Positions 40,668 through 49,165 of a stretch of DNA of 64,000 nt are shown here, one piece after another. This stretch comes from Frankia sp. AiPa1 (GTDB taxonomy: Bacteria; Actinomycetota; Actinomycetes; Frankiales; Frankiaceae), in assembly GCF_023243075.1 (NCBI RefSeq), contig NZ_JALKFZ020000127.1:62001-126000 (forward strand). Direction: 5' to 3'. The position numbers and the translations under genes are program-made. The notes below the pieces were generated by a model. It saw only the letters and a program-made list of their open reading frames with translations. It was not told the DNA's origin and did not search any database. Position 1 is the first letter of the stretch. Each line of letters starts with the position of its first letter.

Positions 40668-42556
40668 CGTGTGGTCGCGACTTCCCGCTCGGGGTCGACG
40701 GGCTCGATGCCCTCCTCGATCGCCTTGATCAGCAGGGCCGTGAACCGCGTGTAGAAGCGGGCCATCCGGATGAAGCCGGTGCCGAACCAGAGGCCGGGCT
40801 GCGCGGAGCGGCGCCAGGTGTTCGCGTACTCGCCGTCGGCGGCGCGGCCGTAGGCCTTGTCGATCTTCTCCGCGGCCGTGCCGAGTACCGGTTGCAGATG
40901 CCCCCAGAACTGGTGGTAGCCGGTGGCGAAGACGATCAGGTCGACGTCGTCCAGCGTCGAGCCGTCGGTGAACACGACGGTCCGGCCGCGGATCTCGGCG
41001 ACCTCGACCCCCTGCTTCAGCCGCACCAGCCCGTCGGCGATCAGCTCGGACGCGCCGATGTTGATCTGGTAGGCGTCGCGGCCGGACATGTGGGCGCCGA
41101 TGATGCCGGTGCCGTCGGGTCCCCACTCGAGTTTGAAGCCACGTGACTCGAGCTTGTCGAGCAGCGGCCGGTCCGCCTCGGCCGCGAGTTTCACGAGCTT
41201 CTTGTTCAGCTCGTCCACCCGCTCGTTGGGCAGGGCGTAGGTCATCTGGTCGGCGAAGTCGGGGGTGTAGGGCATGTACTCGGTGAACAGCGTCGACCAG
41301 AAGCGGTGGTAGGACTCGTACGTCACGACATACGTGGCGCTGCGCTGCAGCAGGGTGACATCCGCGCCGTGCTCGTACAGGTCGTGGGCGAGTTCGTGCC
41401 CGCTGACCCCGGCGCCGATCACCAGGGCGCGCCGGCCGGCGAAGTCGGCGCCGTTCTGGAACTCGTCGGAGTGCGCCCAGATGCCCTCGAAGCTCGACAG
41501 GCCCGGAATGTCGGGGATCTTCGGGGCGCCGAACATGCCGCCGGCGACGACGAAGTGCCGTGGGTGCAGCTCCCGGATCGACCCGTCACCCCGGCGGACC
41601 TGGATGGTCCAGACCTGCGCGTCAGGGTCGTAGCGGCCGGAGATAAACGTCGTGGACGTCCAGACGTTGATGTCCATCAGCGTCGCGTAGGACTCCAGCC
41701 AGTCGGCGAACTTGTCCTTCGGCGTGTGCGCGGGCCAGTTCGGCGGCAGCGGCAGGTACGGCAGGTGGTCGCCGAAGACGGTGCTGTGCAGCGCCAGCGA
41801 CGCGTACCGCCGACGCCAGGTGTCGCCGACCCGTTGCTCCTTGTCGATGACCAGAGTCGGGACGTCGAGCGCGCCGAGCCGGGCCGCGAGGGCCAGACCG
41901 TTGTGCCCGGCGCCGAGGACGACCACCGCGGGGTCGTCCTCGGCGAAGGACGCCTCCCGGGCCCGGTCATGCGTCCAGCGGGTGCGTCCCGGCACGACGC
42001 CGTAGACCTTGCCCTCCGGGCGGCGGTGCCGGATCCGCTCCGGATGCTCGGTCAGCCCGATGACCTGCGTCTGCATGATCGAGGCCCGCCAGGTGCCGCC
42101 GTCGTCGACCAGCAGCACGTATCCGCGGTCCTGGCGGTCCCGGGTGGTGAAGTCGAAGAAGGCGTTGATGGCGCCGTCGGTGACGACGGGCGGCTGTTCC
42201 GCGTTGACCGCGAAGTCGCCAGCCTGCCAGGTTCCCGCCAGCTCCAGGAACCGGGCGACGGTCTCCTCCTGGCCGACGGCGTGGTGGAAGTCCCAGGGGA
42301 ACGCCATGAAGTCACGCCAGGTCGCCTCCGCGCAGAACAGCTCCGCCAGGGCGTTCACCGACCCGTCCCACACGGCCGTCGCGAGCTGGGCGACCCAGCC
42401 GGCGGCGATCCGAGCCGCCTGTGCGGCGGTGGGCCCGGGCCCGGGCTGGTCCTGCGCGGAGGGTCGATCGCCGGTATCGTCCGCGGTCCGCGGGTTGCCG
42501 GCCGGCGGCTGCGCCGTCCGTGCCGCTGCCGTCTGTGCTTCCGCGGTCTGCGTCAT
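40664..42556 (-). CDS. flavin monooxygenase with N-terminal NTF2-like domain
   Basis: A 630-residue class B flavoprotein monooxygenase. Residues ~45-170 form an NTF2-like domain (ELFCAEATWRDFMAF ... VTDGAINAFFDFTTRD) joined to the FAD domain, which starts at VVVLGAGHNGLALAARLGA. The second dinucleotide site is ALVIGAGVSGHELAHDL, and FEGIWAHSDEF matches the FxGxxxHxxx(F/W) signature. ATGYHQFWG is the late FAD-family motif. The ATG has AGGAG 5 nt upstream and overlaps the stop of the flavoprotein upstream (ATGA). It may oxygenate a ketone formed by the ketosteroid-dehydrogenase-like enzyme (inference). Confidence 0.92.
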   Translation of the reverse strand: MTQTAEAQTAAARTAQPPAGNPRTADDTGDRPSAQDQPGPGPTAAQAARIAAGWVAQLATAVWDGSVNALAELFCAEATWRDFMAFPWDFHHAVGQEETVARFLELAGTWQAGDFAVNAEQPPVVTDGAINAFFDFTTRDRQDRGYVLLVDDGGTWRASIMQTQVIGLTEHPERIRHRRPEGKVYGVVPGRTRWTHDRAREASFAEDDPAVVVLGAGHNGLALAARLGALDVPTLVIDKEQRVGDTWRRRYASLALHSTVFGDHLPYLPLPPNWPAHTPKDKFADWLESYATLMDINVWTSTTFISGRYDPDAQVWTIQVRRGDGSIRELHPRHFVVAGGMFGAPKIPDIPGLSSFEGIWAHSDEFQNGADFAGRRALVIGAGVSGHELAHDLYEHGADVTLLQRSATYVVTYESYHRFWSTLFTEYMPYTPDFADQMTYALPNERVDELNKKLVKLAAEADRPLLDKLESRGFKLEWGPDGTGIIGAHMSGRDAYQINIGASELIADGLVRLKQGVEVAEIRGRTVVFTDGSTLDDVDLIVFATGYHQFWGHLQPVLGTAAEKIDKAYGRAADGEYANTWRRSAQPGLWFGTGFIRMARFYTRFTALLIKAIEEGIEPVDPEREVATTR

Positions 42557-44238
42557 CGTCTCTCCTGGGATGTTGCGGATTTCGGGTCATGCACGGCGGC
42601 GCGCCCGGCGCTCATCCCCCAGATCCCGGCGACCGCGAGGGTCGCGCCGGCTCCGCCGTACACCATGCCGGTGGGACTGGCCATCACGTTGCCGGCCGCG
42701 TACAACCCGGGGATCGCATCGCCGTCGACGTCGAGGACCCGGCCGTCGGGATCGGTGCGCGGGCCGCCCTTCGTGCCGAGCAGCGAGGACTCGACGCGCA
42801 CGCCGTAGAAGGGTGCGGTCTCGACCGGCCCCAGCGTCGAGGACGGCGTGTCGGGGTCCAGGGTGCGACCGCCGGGGAACCGGTCGAAGGCGCTCTCGCC
42901 GCGACCGAAGTCCGGGTCGGTGCCGGCGCGGGCGTGGGCGTTGAAGGCGGCCGCGGTCGCCTCGACCTGGCCGGCGGGCAGGCCGAGCGCCGCCGCCAGC
43001 GCGCCGAGGGAGTCCGCGCGGGCCACCCACGCGGGTACCGGGGCCCCGGGGCCGCCGCCGAGGACCCCGAAACGGTCCACCACCGACTGGTCGAAGACCA
43101 GGTAGGCGGGCAGGTTCGGATACTCGAACCGCGCCGCGTCCAGCTGATGGAACGCGCCACCGAACGCGTTGTAGTTGGCGGCCTCGTTGGCGAACCGTCG
43201 CCCGTGGCCGTTCACCATGATCGACCCGGGCAGAGCGCGGTCACGGGAAGCGAGCAGTCCGTTGGCCCCGCCGTCCCGGCGTACTCCGGGGACACTCACC
43301 GCCGGCGCCCACCAGGCCTCCCGCATGTTGCCGAGCCGCGCACCGACGCGCATCGCCATCCGCAGACCGTCGCCGGTGTTCGTCGGCGCGCCGAGCGGAC
43401 GGGTCACCGGACCGCGCAGGAAGTCCCGGACGAGCACCGGGTCGTACTCGAAGCCACCGGTGGCCAGCACGACCGACCGGGCCAGCACCACGTCGGCGAC
43501 GGGCGTGCCGGTCGACGCCGACCCGGCGGACACCGTTCCAGCGCCAGCATCCGTACCGATCTCGACGCCGACGACCGCGCCGTCGTCGGTCAGCAGCCGC
43601 CGGCCGGGAGTGCTGGTGCGGATCTCCACGCCGCGCCGTAGGCACGCGGCGAGCAGGCCCGCCACCAGTCCGCGGCCGAGGCCCTCGGCGCCCGCCCGGG
43701 ACCGCTCGGCCAACAGCGGCGCCGGGAGCACGCCGGTTCCGCCGCCGAGCGGGGTCTCCCGGATCAACAGGTGGCTCGGGACGCCGGCGATGCGATCAGC
43801 CCACGGCCCGAGATCAGCCAGATCCATCAGGCCGACCTCGATCGATCGCCCGCCGCGCGGCAGTCCGCCGGGGCGTTCGGGATGATAGTCGGGATAGCCC
43901 TCGACCAGCTGGAACCGCAACTCGGTGTGCTCGTGGATGAAGTCGATGTACCGCGGGCCGCGCTGGACCAACGCCTCGGCGAGCTCGGGCAGGATCAGGC
44001 CGTGGGACAGGCTGAGCAGGTACCGCAGGCCGCTCTCGCACGAGTCGGCGATCCCCGCCGCGCGCGCCGGCTGGTTGCCCGGGATCCAGACCGTGCCGCC
44101 GGACAGCGCGGTCGTGCCGCCGAGCAGGTCGGCCTTCTCCAGGACGACGACCCGAGCGCCCTCGACCGCCGCGGACAGGGCGGCGGTCAGGCCGGCCGCG
44201 CCGGAACCGAGGACCAGAACGTCATATGTCTGCTGCAT
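42553..44238 (-). CDS. 3-ketosteroid-Delta1-dehydrogenase-like FAD dehydrogenase
   Basis: A 561-residue flavoprotein of the fumarate-reductase/KstD superfamily. FAD binding is at VLGSGAAGLTAALSAAVEGA followed by GGTTALSGGTVWIPGN, a match to KstD-type N-termini. FRFANEAANYN and the end GLYAAGNVMASPTGMVYGGAGATLA are also family-like, the Tyr of MVYGG matching the KstD active-site Tyr position. It would introduce a double bond next to a ketone or reduce one. It is first of a three-gene operon with the monooxygenase and esterase, all overlapping by 4 bp. A steroid substrate is not proven. Confidence 0.9.
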   Translation of the reverse strand: MQQTYDVLVLGSGAAGLTAALSAAVEGARVVVLEKADLLGGTTALSGGTVWIPGNQPARAAGIADSCESGLRYLLSLSHGLILPELAEALVQRGPRYIDFIHEHTELRFQLVEGYPDYHPERPGGLPRGGRSIEVGLMDLADLGPWADRIAGVPSHLLIRETPLGGGTGVLPAPLLAERSRAGAEGLGRGLVAGLLAACLRRGVEIRTSTPGRRLLTDDGAVVGVEIGTDAGAGTVSAGSASTGTPVADVVLARSVVLATGGFEYDPVLVRDFLRGPVTRPLGAPTNTGDGLRMAMRVGARLGNMREAWWAPAVSVPGVRRDGGANGLLASRDRALPGSIMVNGHGRRFANEAANYNAFGGAFHQLDAARFEYPNLPAYLVFDQSVVDRFGVLGGGPGAPVPAWVARADSLGALAAALGLPAGQVEATAAAFNAHARAGTDPDFGRGESAFDRFPGGRTLDPDTPSSTLGPVETAPFYGVRVESSLLGTKGGPRTDPDGRVLDVDGDAIPGLYAAGNVMASPTGMVYGGAGATLAVAGIWGMSAGRAAVHDPKSATSQERR

Positions 44239-44539
44239 CGCGTCCCCTCACCGGGCGAAACTCGTGCAGATCAAGACTCGTACGGACGAGAATCGTGCAG
44301 ATAATGCACATTAATGTTCTCATAGTGCACCGGCCGAAGATTACTGGGCCACCCCGGCAAAGGCAACACCAGCCGCGACGCGAGCAGCGAGGGCTACTCC
44401 CGACGCAGGCGGATCGCCGCCCACCGCGCCCCGTTGACGATCTCGCGCCCTCTCCCCAGCCCGGCGACGCCCCGCACGGACACCGACGAAACCCGCGGCC
44501 CGAACACCTGGTGTCACCAGCGGACGCGGGGGATGCCCG
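44239..44539. other. 301-bp intergenic region upstream of KstD-like operon
   Basis: It holds the paired TCGTGCAGAT repeats (listed separately) and an AT-rich patch TAATGCACATTAATG near 44301-44316, a likely promoter area, in otherwise GC-rich DNA. No gene. Confidence 0.55.
44262..44302. promoter_or_regulatory. paired TCGTGCAGAT sites flanking CTCGT-ACGAG
   Basis: Two identical 10-mers TCGTGCAGAT (44262-44271 and 44293-44302) flank an inverted repeat CTCGT-ACGG-ACGAG (44277-44290). It is 24 bp upstream of the KstD-like start and a plausible site for the IclR protein encoded next door. Confidence 0.6.
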
Positions 44540-45262
44540 CTAGGGCTGGCGGCGCAGCATCCGTCCGACCTGGTCCGCCGCGCGCCGGATCTCCTGGCCC
44601 GCGGCGTCCGCGACGTCCTCGCGATAGGTGATCAGGTTCAGGCAGGCCCGCGTCGCGGTCCCGGCGATCGGGATCCACGCGGCGACCGCGAACTGGCCGG
44701 CCTCGATCTCCTCATGGCTGCGGGCCCAGCCCCGCGCACGGGCCTGGGCGACCGGCTCGGGCTCGCCCGGGATGGACGGCTGCGCGGCGAGCAGCGCGTA
44801 CCCGGCCGCGCCCCGGCTCAGCGAGGTGCGCATGCCCAGCCGGAACGCCAGATGGTGGGATGCCGTCGTGGGCTCGGCCATCGCGATCGCGACCGCGTCC
44901 CCGCCCTGGGCGACGAACAGCATGATCGTCGACTGGAGGCGGTCGGCGAGTGACCGCATGACCGGCGTCGTGACGTCGCGCAGCGCGGGCAGGAAGGCCT
45001 CGGCCAGGGTGGCGAGCCGGGCGCCGGGCAGGTAGGTGCCCTCGCCGCCGCGCGCGACCAGGTCGAAGTCGACCAGGGTCTGCAACAGCCGGTAGGCGAT
45101 CGACCGGTGCACGTCGAGCAGCTCGCTGACCTGCGCGACGGTCATTCCCGCCCGGGCATCGGCGATCGCGAGCAGCACCCGCAGCCCGCGGGCCAGGGTC
45201 TGGTTCCCGTCCCGCGCCCGGGTCGGCGCGCCCACGCTCAGCTCCGGCACACGGCCCAGCAT
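44540..45262 (-). CDS. IclR-family transcriptional regulator
   Basis: A 240-residue IclR-type regulator: winged helix at residues ~20-75 (LARGLRVLLAIADARAGMTVAQ, then DVHRSIAYRLLQTLVDF) and an effector GAF-like domain with GMRTSLSRGAAGYALLAAQPS. IclR proteins, such as MhpR, often control aromatic-acid degradation. The ATG follows GGAGG by 8 nt; an upstream start at 45322 is possible. It sits between the mhp operon and the KstD-like operon, all on one strand, and may regulate either (inference). Confidence 0.92.
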   Translation of the reverse strand: MLGRVPELSVGAPTRARDGNQTLARGLRVLLAIADARAGMTVAQVSELLDVHRSIAYRLLQTLVDFDLVARGGEGTYLPGARLATLAEAFLPALRDVTTPVMRSLADRLQSTIMLFVAQGGDAVAIAMAEPTTASHHLAFRLGMRTSLSRGAAGYALLAAQPSIPGEPEPVAQARARGWARSHEEIEAGQFAVAAWIPIAGTATRACLNLITYREDVADAAGQEIRRAADQVGRMLRRQP

Positions 45263-45364
45263 AGTGACGCCCTCCGCCGCCTCCACCGGCGACGATCGCC
45301 ACCGGTCCCCCAGCGCATCCACGCGCCACCACGCACATCAGCGACCACCTCACACCCGGCGTAC

Positions 45365-46402
45365 TCAGCCGGCACGGGCGGCCAGGGTCAGGGCGATGTC
45401 GGTGAGCATGTCCTCCTGGCCGCCGACGAGCCGGCGCCGGCCGGCTTCCAGCAGGATCTCGCGGGCGTCCACGCCATAGGTGACGGCAGCGGTCTCGGCG
45501 TGGCGCAGGAAGCTGCCATAGACCCCGGCGTAGCCGATGGTGAGGGTCTCCCGGTCGATCCGCACCGGCCGGTCCTGCAACGGGCGGACGATGTCCTCCG
45601 CGGCGTCCTGCAGGGCGAACAGGTCGCAGCCGGTCTCCCAGCCGAGCACGTTCGCCACGGCGATGAGGGCCTCGAGCGGAGCGTTGCCGGCTCCGGCGCC
45701 GAGTCCCGTCAGCGAGGCGTCGACCCGGTAGGCGCCCTCCTCCACGGCGGCCACCGAGTTCGCGACCGCCAGCGAGAGGTTCTCGTGGGCGTGGATGCCC
45801 ACCTGGGTCTCGGGGCTCAGCACTTCGCGGTAGGCGCGGACCCGGGCGCGTACCTCGTCGATCGTGAGCCGGCCGCTGGAGTCGGTGATGTAGACGCAGT
45901 GCGCGCCGTAGGACTCCATCAGCAGCGCCTGGTCGGCGAGCTCCTTGGCGCTGGTCATGTGGGCCATCATCAGGAAGCCCGAGACGTCCATGCCCAGGCC
46001 GCGGGCCTCGGCGATGTGCTGCGCGGCGACGTCGGCCTCGGTGCAGTGGGTGGCGATGCGCACCGAACGGATGCCCAGGTCATAGGCGCGACGCAGGTCG
46101 TGCACCGTGCCGACGCCCGGCAGCAGCAGCGTGGTGAGCACCGCGGTGCGCGCGTGCTCGGCGGCCGCCTCGATCCACTCCCAGTCGGTGTTGCTGCCCG
46201 GCCCGTAGTTCAGGCTGGAGCCGCCCAGGCCGTCGCCGTGCGCGATCTCGATCGCGCCGACTCCCGCGGCCTCCAGGTTCTCGACGATCCGGCCGACCAG
46301 CTCCGGCGTGATTCGGTGGCGAAGGGCGTGCATCCCATCGCGCAGTGTGACGTCCTGGATGTAGGGCGCCGTCGGAGTCGCCGGCGTCGTGGAGTCGGTC
46401 AT
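45365..46402 (-). CDS. mhpE: 4-hydroxy-2-oxovalerate aldolase
   Basis: A 345-residue DRE-TIM aldolase that splits 4-hydroxy-2-oxovalerate into pyruvate and acetaldehyde, the last carbon-carbon cleavage of the meta pathway. The signature [12 protein letters not shown] (catalytic Arg, metal Asp, His) is near residues 18-29, and the second metal site VGIHAHEN is near 202-209. Its length matches BphI/DmpG. The ATG overlaps the stop of the acetaldehyde dehydrogenase by one base, fitting the known channelling complex of the two enzymes. It is the last gene of the mhpACDFE operon. Confidence 0.96.
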   Translation of the reverse strand: MTDSTTPATPTAPYIQDVTLRDGMHALRHRITPELVGRIVENLEAAGVGAIEIAHGDGLGGSSLNYGPGSNTDWEWIEAAAEHARTAVLTTLLLPGVGTVHDLRRAYDLGIRSVRIATHCTEADVAAQHIAEARGLGMDVSGFLMMAHMTSAKELADQALLMESYGAHCVYITDSSGRLTIDEVRARVRAYREVLSPETQVGIHAHENLSLAVANSVAAVEEGAYRVDASLTGLGAGAGNAPLEALIAVANVLGWETGCDLFALQDAAEDIVRPLQDRPVRIDRETLTIGYAGVYGSFLRHAETAAVTYGVDAREILLEAGRRRLVGGQEDMLTDIALTLAARAG

Positions 46403-47358
46403 CAGGCCACCGCCTTCGCGCGCTGCGCGATCCGCTCGGCCACCCGCATCGCGGCCGAGGTCATGATGTCGAGGTTGCCGGCGTAGGCCGGCAGGTAGTG
46501 GGCCGCACCCTCGACCTCGAGGAAGACCGACACCCGGGTGTCAACCGGGCCGGAACCGGCCGGAAGCAGGGTCGCCACCTGCGCCGGGTCGACCGGGGTG
46601 AACTGCACCCGCTGCACCAGCCGGTACCCGGGCACGTAGGTCGCCACCTCGGCGATCATGTCCTCGATCGAGGCGCGGATCCGTTCGTGGTCGGCCGCGC
46701 CGACCAGGCAGAAGATGGTGTCCCGCATGATCAGCGGCGGTTCGGCCGGGTTCAGGATGATGATGGCCTTGCCGCGGCGCGCCCCGCCGACCTGCTCGAT
46801 GGCGTCGGCCGTGGTCTCGGTGAACTCGTCGATGTTCGCCCGCGTGCCGGGGCCGGCCGACTTCGACGCCACCGAGGCGACGATCTCGGCGTAGGGCACC
46901 TCGGCCACCCGCGACACCGCCGCCACGATCGGGATGGTGGCCTGACCGCCGCAGGTGACCATGTTGATGTTCGGCGCGTCGAGGTGGTCCTCGAAGTTCA
47001 CCGCGGGGATCACAAAGGGCCCGATCGCCGCCGGGGTGAGGTCCACCAGGCGCAGGCCGTAGGGCGCCAGGCGGGCCGCGTTGGCCCGGTGCGCCCCGGC
47101 GCTGGTGGCGTCCAGGACGATCTCCACCTCGCCGAACTCGGGCAGTCCGATCAGGCCCTCGACGCCGTCGGCGGTGGTGGCGATGCCGAAGCGGCGGGCG
47201 CGGGCCAGACCATCGGAGTTCGGGTCGATGCCGACCATCGCGACGACCCGCAGATTCGTGTCGCCACGAAGGATCTTGACCATCAGGTCGGTGCCGATGT
47301 TGCCGGAGCCGATGATCGCGACCCCTGTGCGTCCGGACGGTTGTGTGCGCTCGGTCAT
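46402..47358 (-). CDS. mhpF: acylating acetaldehyde dehydrogenase
   Basis: A 318-residue enzyme turning acetaldehyde, NAD+ and CoA into acetyl-CoA. The N-terminal Rossmann site is [19 protein letters not shown], the catalytic Cys lies in [12 protein letters not shown] near residue 135, and [27 protein letters not shown] is the family end. The length fits BphJ/DmpF. It overlaps mhpD by 4 bp upstream and mhpE by one base downstream, so it should form the aldolase-dehydrogenase complex with MhpE. Confidence 0.96.
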   Translation of the reverse strand: MTERTQPSGRTGVAIIGSGNIGTDLMVKILRGDTNLRVVAMVGIDPNSDGLARARRFGIATTADGVEGLIGLPEFGEVEIVLDATSAGAHRANAARLAPYGLRLVDLTPAAIGPFVIPAVNFEDHLDAPNINMVTCGGQATIPIVAAVSRVAEVPYAEIVASVASKSAGPGTRANIDEFTETTADAIEQVGGARRGKAIIILNPAEPPLIMRDTIFCLVGAADHERIRASIEDMIAEVATYVPGYRLVQRVQFTPVDPAQVATLLPAGSGPVDTRVSVFLEVEGAAHYLPAYAGNLDIMTSAAMRVAERIAQRAKAVA

Positions 47359-48320
47359 CCCTTGACGTCCCTTCCTGAGAAACGTGCGGTCACCGTGCCC
47401 AGCGGAGCGATGTCCGCCGTGAAGACGTCGCCGGCGGCCACCGCCACCATCGGACCGAGCGCTCCGGAGAGCACGAGCTCGCCCGCGCGCAGCGGTGTGC
47501 CCACCTCGATCATGGTCGCGGCGAGCCAGACCAGCGCGTTCAACGGATCGCCCAGGCAGGCGGCTCCGTCGCCCTGGGAGACCACCTCGGCGGCGGATGC
47601 GCCCGGACTGACCGGGCCGCCGCGGTCTGGCGCTCCGCGGCGGCCCGGCGGCTCGGCGGGACCCGGCGTCTCGTCACGTTCCGGCCCGGCACTGCGGCGC
47701 AGGGTCATCGTGACGTCGACGGGCCGCAGCTCCGTCAGGGGCAGTCCGGTCGGACCGAGGACGAACACGCCGGAGGAGGCGTTGTCGGCGACGGTGTCGG
47801 TGATGCCGATCCGCCAGTCGGCGATCCGGCTGTCGACGATCTCCAGCGCGGGGAACGCGAGCTCCACCGCGTCCGCCACCACGGCGGGATCGGAGGCGTC
47901 AGGGATGTCGCGAGCCAGCCGAAAGGCCACCTCGGCCTCGGCCTTCGGCTGCAGCAGCCGTCCGATGGGGATCAGCTCGTCGTCCGCGTAGTGCATGTCG
48001 GCGAACAGGACCCCGAAGTCGGGCCGGTCGACGCCGACCTGCTGCTGCACGGCGTGCGAGGTCAGGCCGATCTTGCGTCCGACGATGCGCGCCCCGCCGG
48101 CCAGCCGACGCTCGGTGAGCCGGCGCTGCACCTGGTAGGCGGCGTCGATGTCCCCGGCCACGAGCAGATCGGTCAGCGGCGCGCAGGCCACGCCGGTCTC
48201 GGCCGCGAGCTGGAGCCGGTCGGCCGCCGCGTCCAGCGCCTCGCCGGCCACCGCCACCCCGACTGCCTCGGCCGCCTGGACGGCCCGCGCCGCCTGGGAT
48301 GCCGGTCGCGCGGTGGTCAC
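47355..48320 (-). CDS. mhpD: 2-oxopent-4-enoate hydratase with insert
   Basis: A 321-residue hydratase adding water to 2-hydroxypenta-2,4-dienoate to give 4-hydroxy-2-oxovalerate. The metal motif KAEAEVAF (Glu-x-Glu) and ALEIVDSRI are present. The protein is ~55 residues longer than MhpD/BphH because of an N-terminal extension and a Pro/Gly/Arg-rich insert of ~40 residues near 220-260 that splits the C-terminal half. The core on both sides is normal, so activity is likely kept. GTGA overlap with the hydrolase gene upstream. Confidence 0.93.
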   Translation of the reverse strand: MTTARPASQAARAVQAAEAVGVAVAGEALDAAADRLQLAAETGVACAPLTDLLVAGDIDAAYQVQRRLTERRLAGGARIVGRKIGLTSHAVQQQVGVDRPDFGVLFADMHYADDELIPIGRLLQPKAEAEVAFRLARDIPDASDPAVVADAVELAFPALEIVDSRIADWRIGITDTVADNASSGVFVLGPTGLPLTELRPVDVTMTLRRSAGPERDETPGPAEPPGRRGAPDRGGPVSPGASAAEVVSQGDGAACLGDPLNALVWLAATMIEVGTPLRAGELVLSGALGPMVAVAAGDVFTADIAPLGTVTARFSGRDVKG

Positions 48321-49165
48321 GCGGACCGTCCCAGGAACTCCAGCGCGATCTCGTCGAACTCGGCGCGTTGTTCCCACTGCGGCCAGTGGCCGGCATCCTT
48401 GATCAGCCGAAACTCGGCGTCGGGGATGCGTTCGGCCATGTCGAGGCCGGCCTTCGCCGGGCCGGACGGGTCGTCACTGGTCCAGATCACCAGGGTCGGC
48501 GCGGTGACGGCGTCGAGCTCGGCGTCGGTCACCAGGTTGCGCCGGCGGATCTCCGGGGCCTGCAGGCACAGGATGTGCCGCATGGACGTGGCGAATCCGG
48601 GCCGGCCGTACACCCCGCGGCGGATCGCGACCAGCTCGTCGGTGACCGAGCTCGGATCGGCCATCAGCCATTCCAGCCGGGTCCGGATCCGCTGCTCGCT
48701 GGGATCGTCGGCCGCCGCCTGGCTCAGCGAGCGGATCCGCTCCATCACCTCGGGGGTGGCCATCGTCCCGCCGGGGGTGTTGAGCACCAGCCGGTGGACG
48801 CGCTCGGGATGGCGGGCGGCGAACTTCACCGCGACCCATCCGCCGAGAGACTCCCCCGACAGGTGCACCCGGTCGAGGCCGAGCACGTCGAGCAGGCCGC
48901 CGAGATGCTCCAGGTAGTCGTCGATCTCCAGGTCATGGGTGGTGGTCGTCGTCCAGCCGTGGCCCGGGAAGTCGTAGGCGATGACCCGGTAGCGCGCCCC
49001 GAGCGCGCGCAGGTTGCGGGTGAACGCCTCCAGGTGCCCGCCGGTGCCGTGCAGCAAAACCAGCGGCTCCCCGGCGCCGGTCTCCAGCACCCGGGTGGAC
49101 CAGGGGCCGACATCGACGTGGCGCACCGTGAAGTCCACGCCGGCCAGGTCGGTCCAGAGCGTCAT
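48317..49165 (-). CDS. mhpC: meta-cleavage product hydrolase (MhpC/BphD-type)
   Basis: A 282-residue alpha/beta hydrolase that cuts the C-C bond of the ring-fission product, releasing 2-hydroxypentadienoate and an acid. HGTGGHLEAF is the oxyanion region, GESLGGWVA holds the nucleophile Ser, TSDDPSGPA the acid and AGHWPQWE the His. GTGA-type overlaps on both sides fix it in the operon. Among the BphD/HsaD/MhpC group, the exact substrate cannot be told from sequence, so the symbol reflects the operon. Confidence 0.92.
   Translation of the reverse strand: MTLWTDLAGVDFTVRHVDVGPWSTRVLETGAGEPLVLLHGTGGHLEAFTRNLRALGARYRVIAYDFPGHGWTTTTTHDLEIDDYLEHLGGLLDVLGLDRVHLSGESLGGWVAVKFAARHPERVHRLVLNTPGGTMATPEVMERIRSLSQAAADDPSEQRIRTRLEWLMADPSSVTDELVAIRRGVYGRPGFATSMRHILCLQAPEIRRRNLVTDAELDAVTAPTLVIWTSDDPSGPAKAGLDMAERIPDAEFRLIKDAGHWPQWEQRAEFDEIALEFLGRSA

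Noticed and set aside
42553-44238. Naming the flavoprotein kstD outright
   Set aside because: The superfamily also includes fumarate reductases and other dehydrogenases, and no other steroid-specific genes are present in the window.
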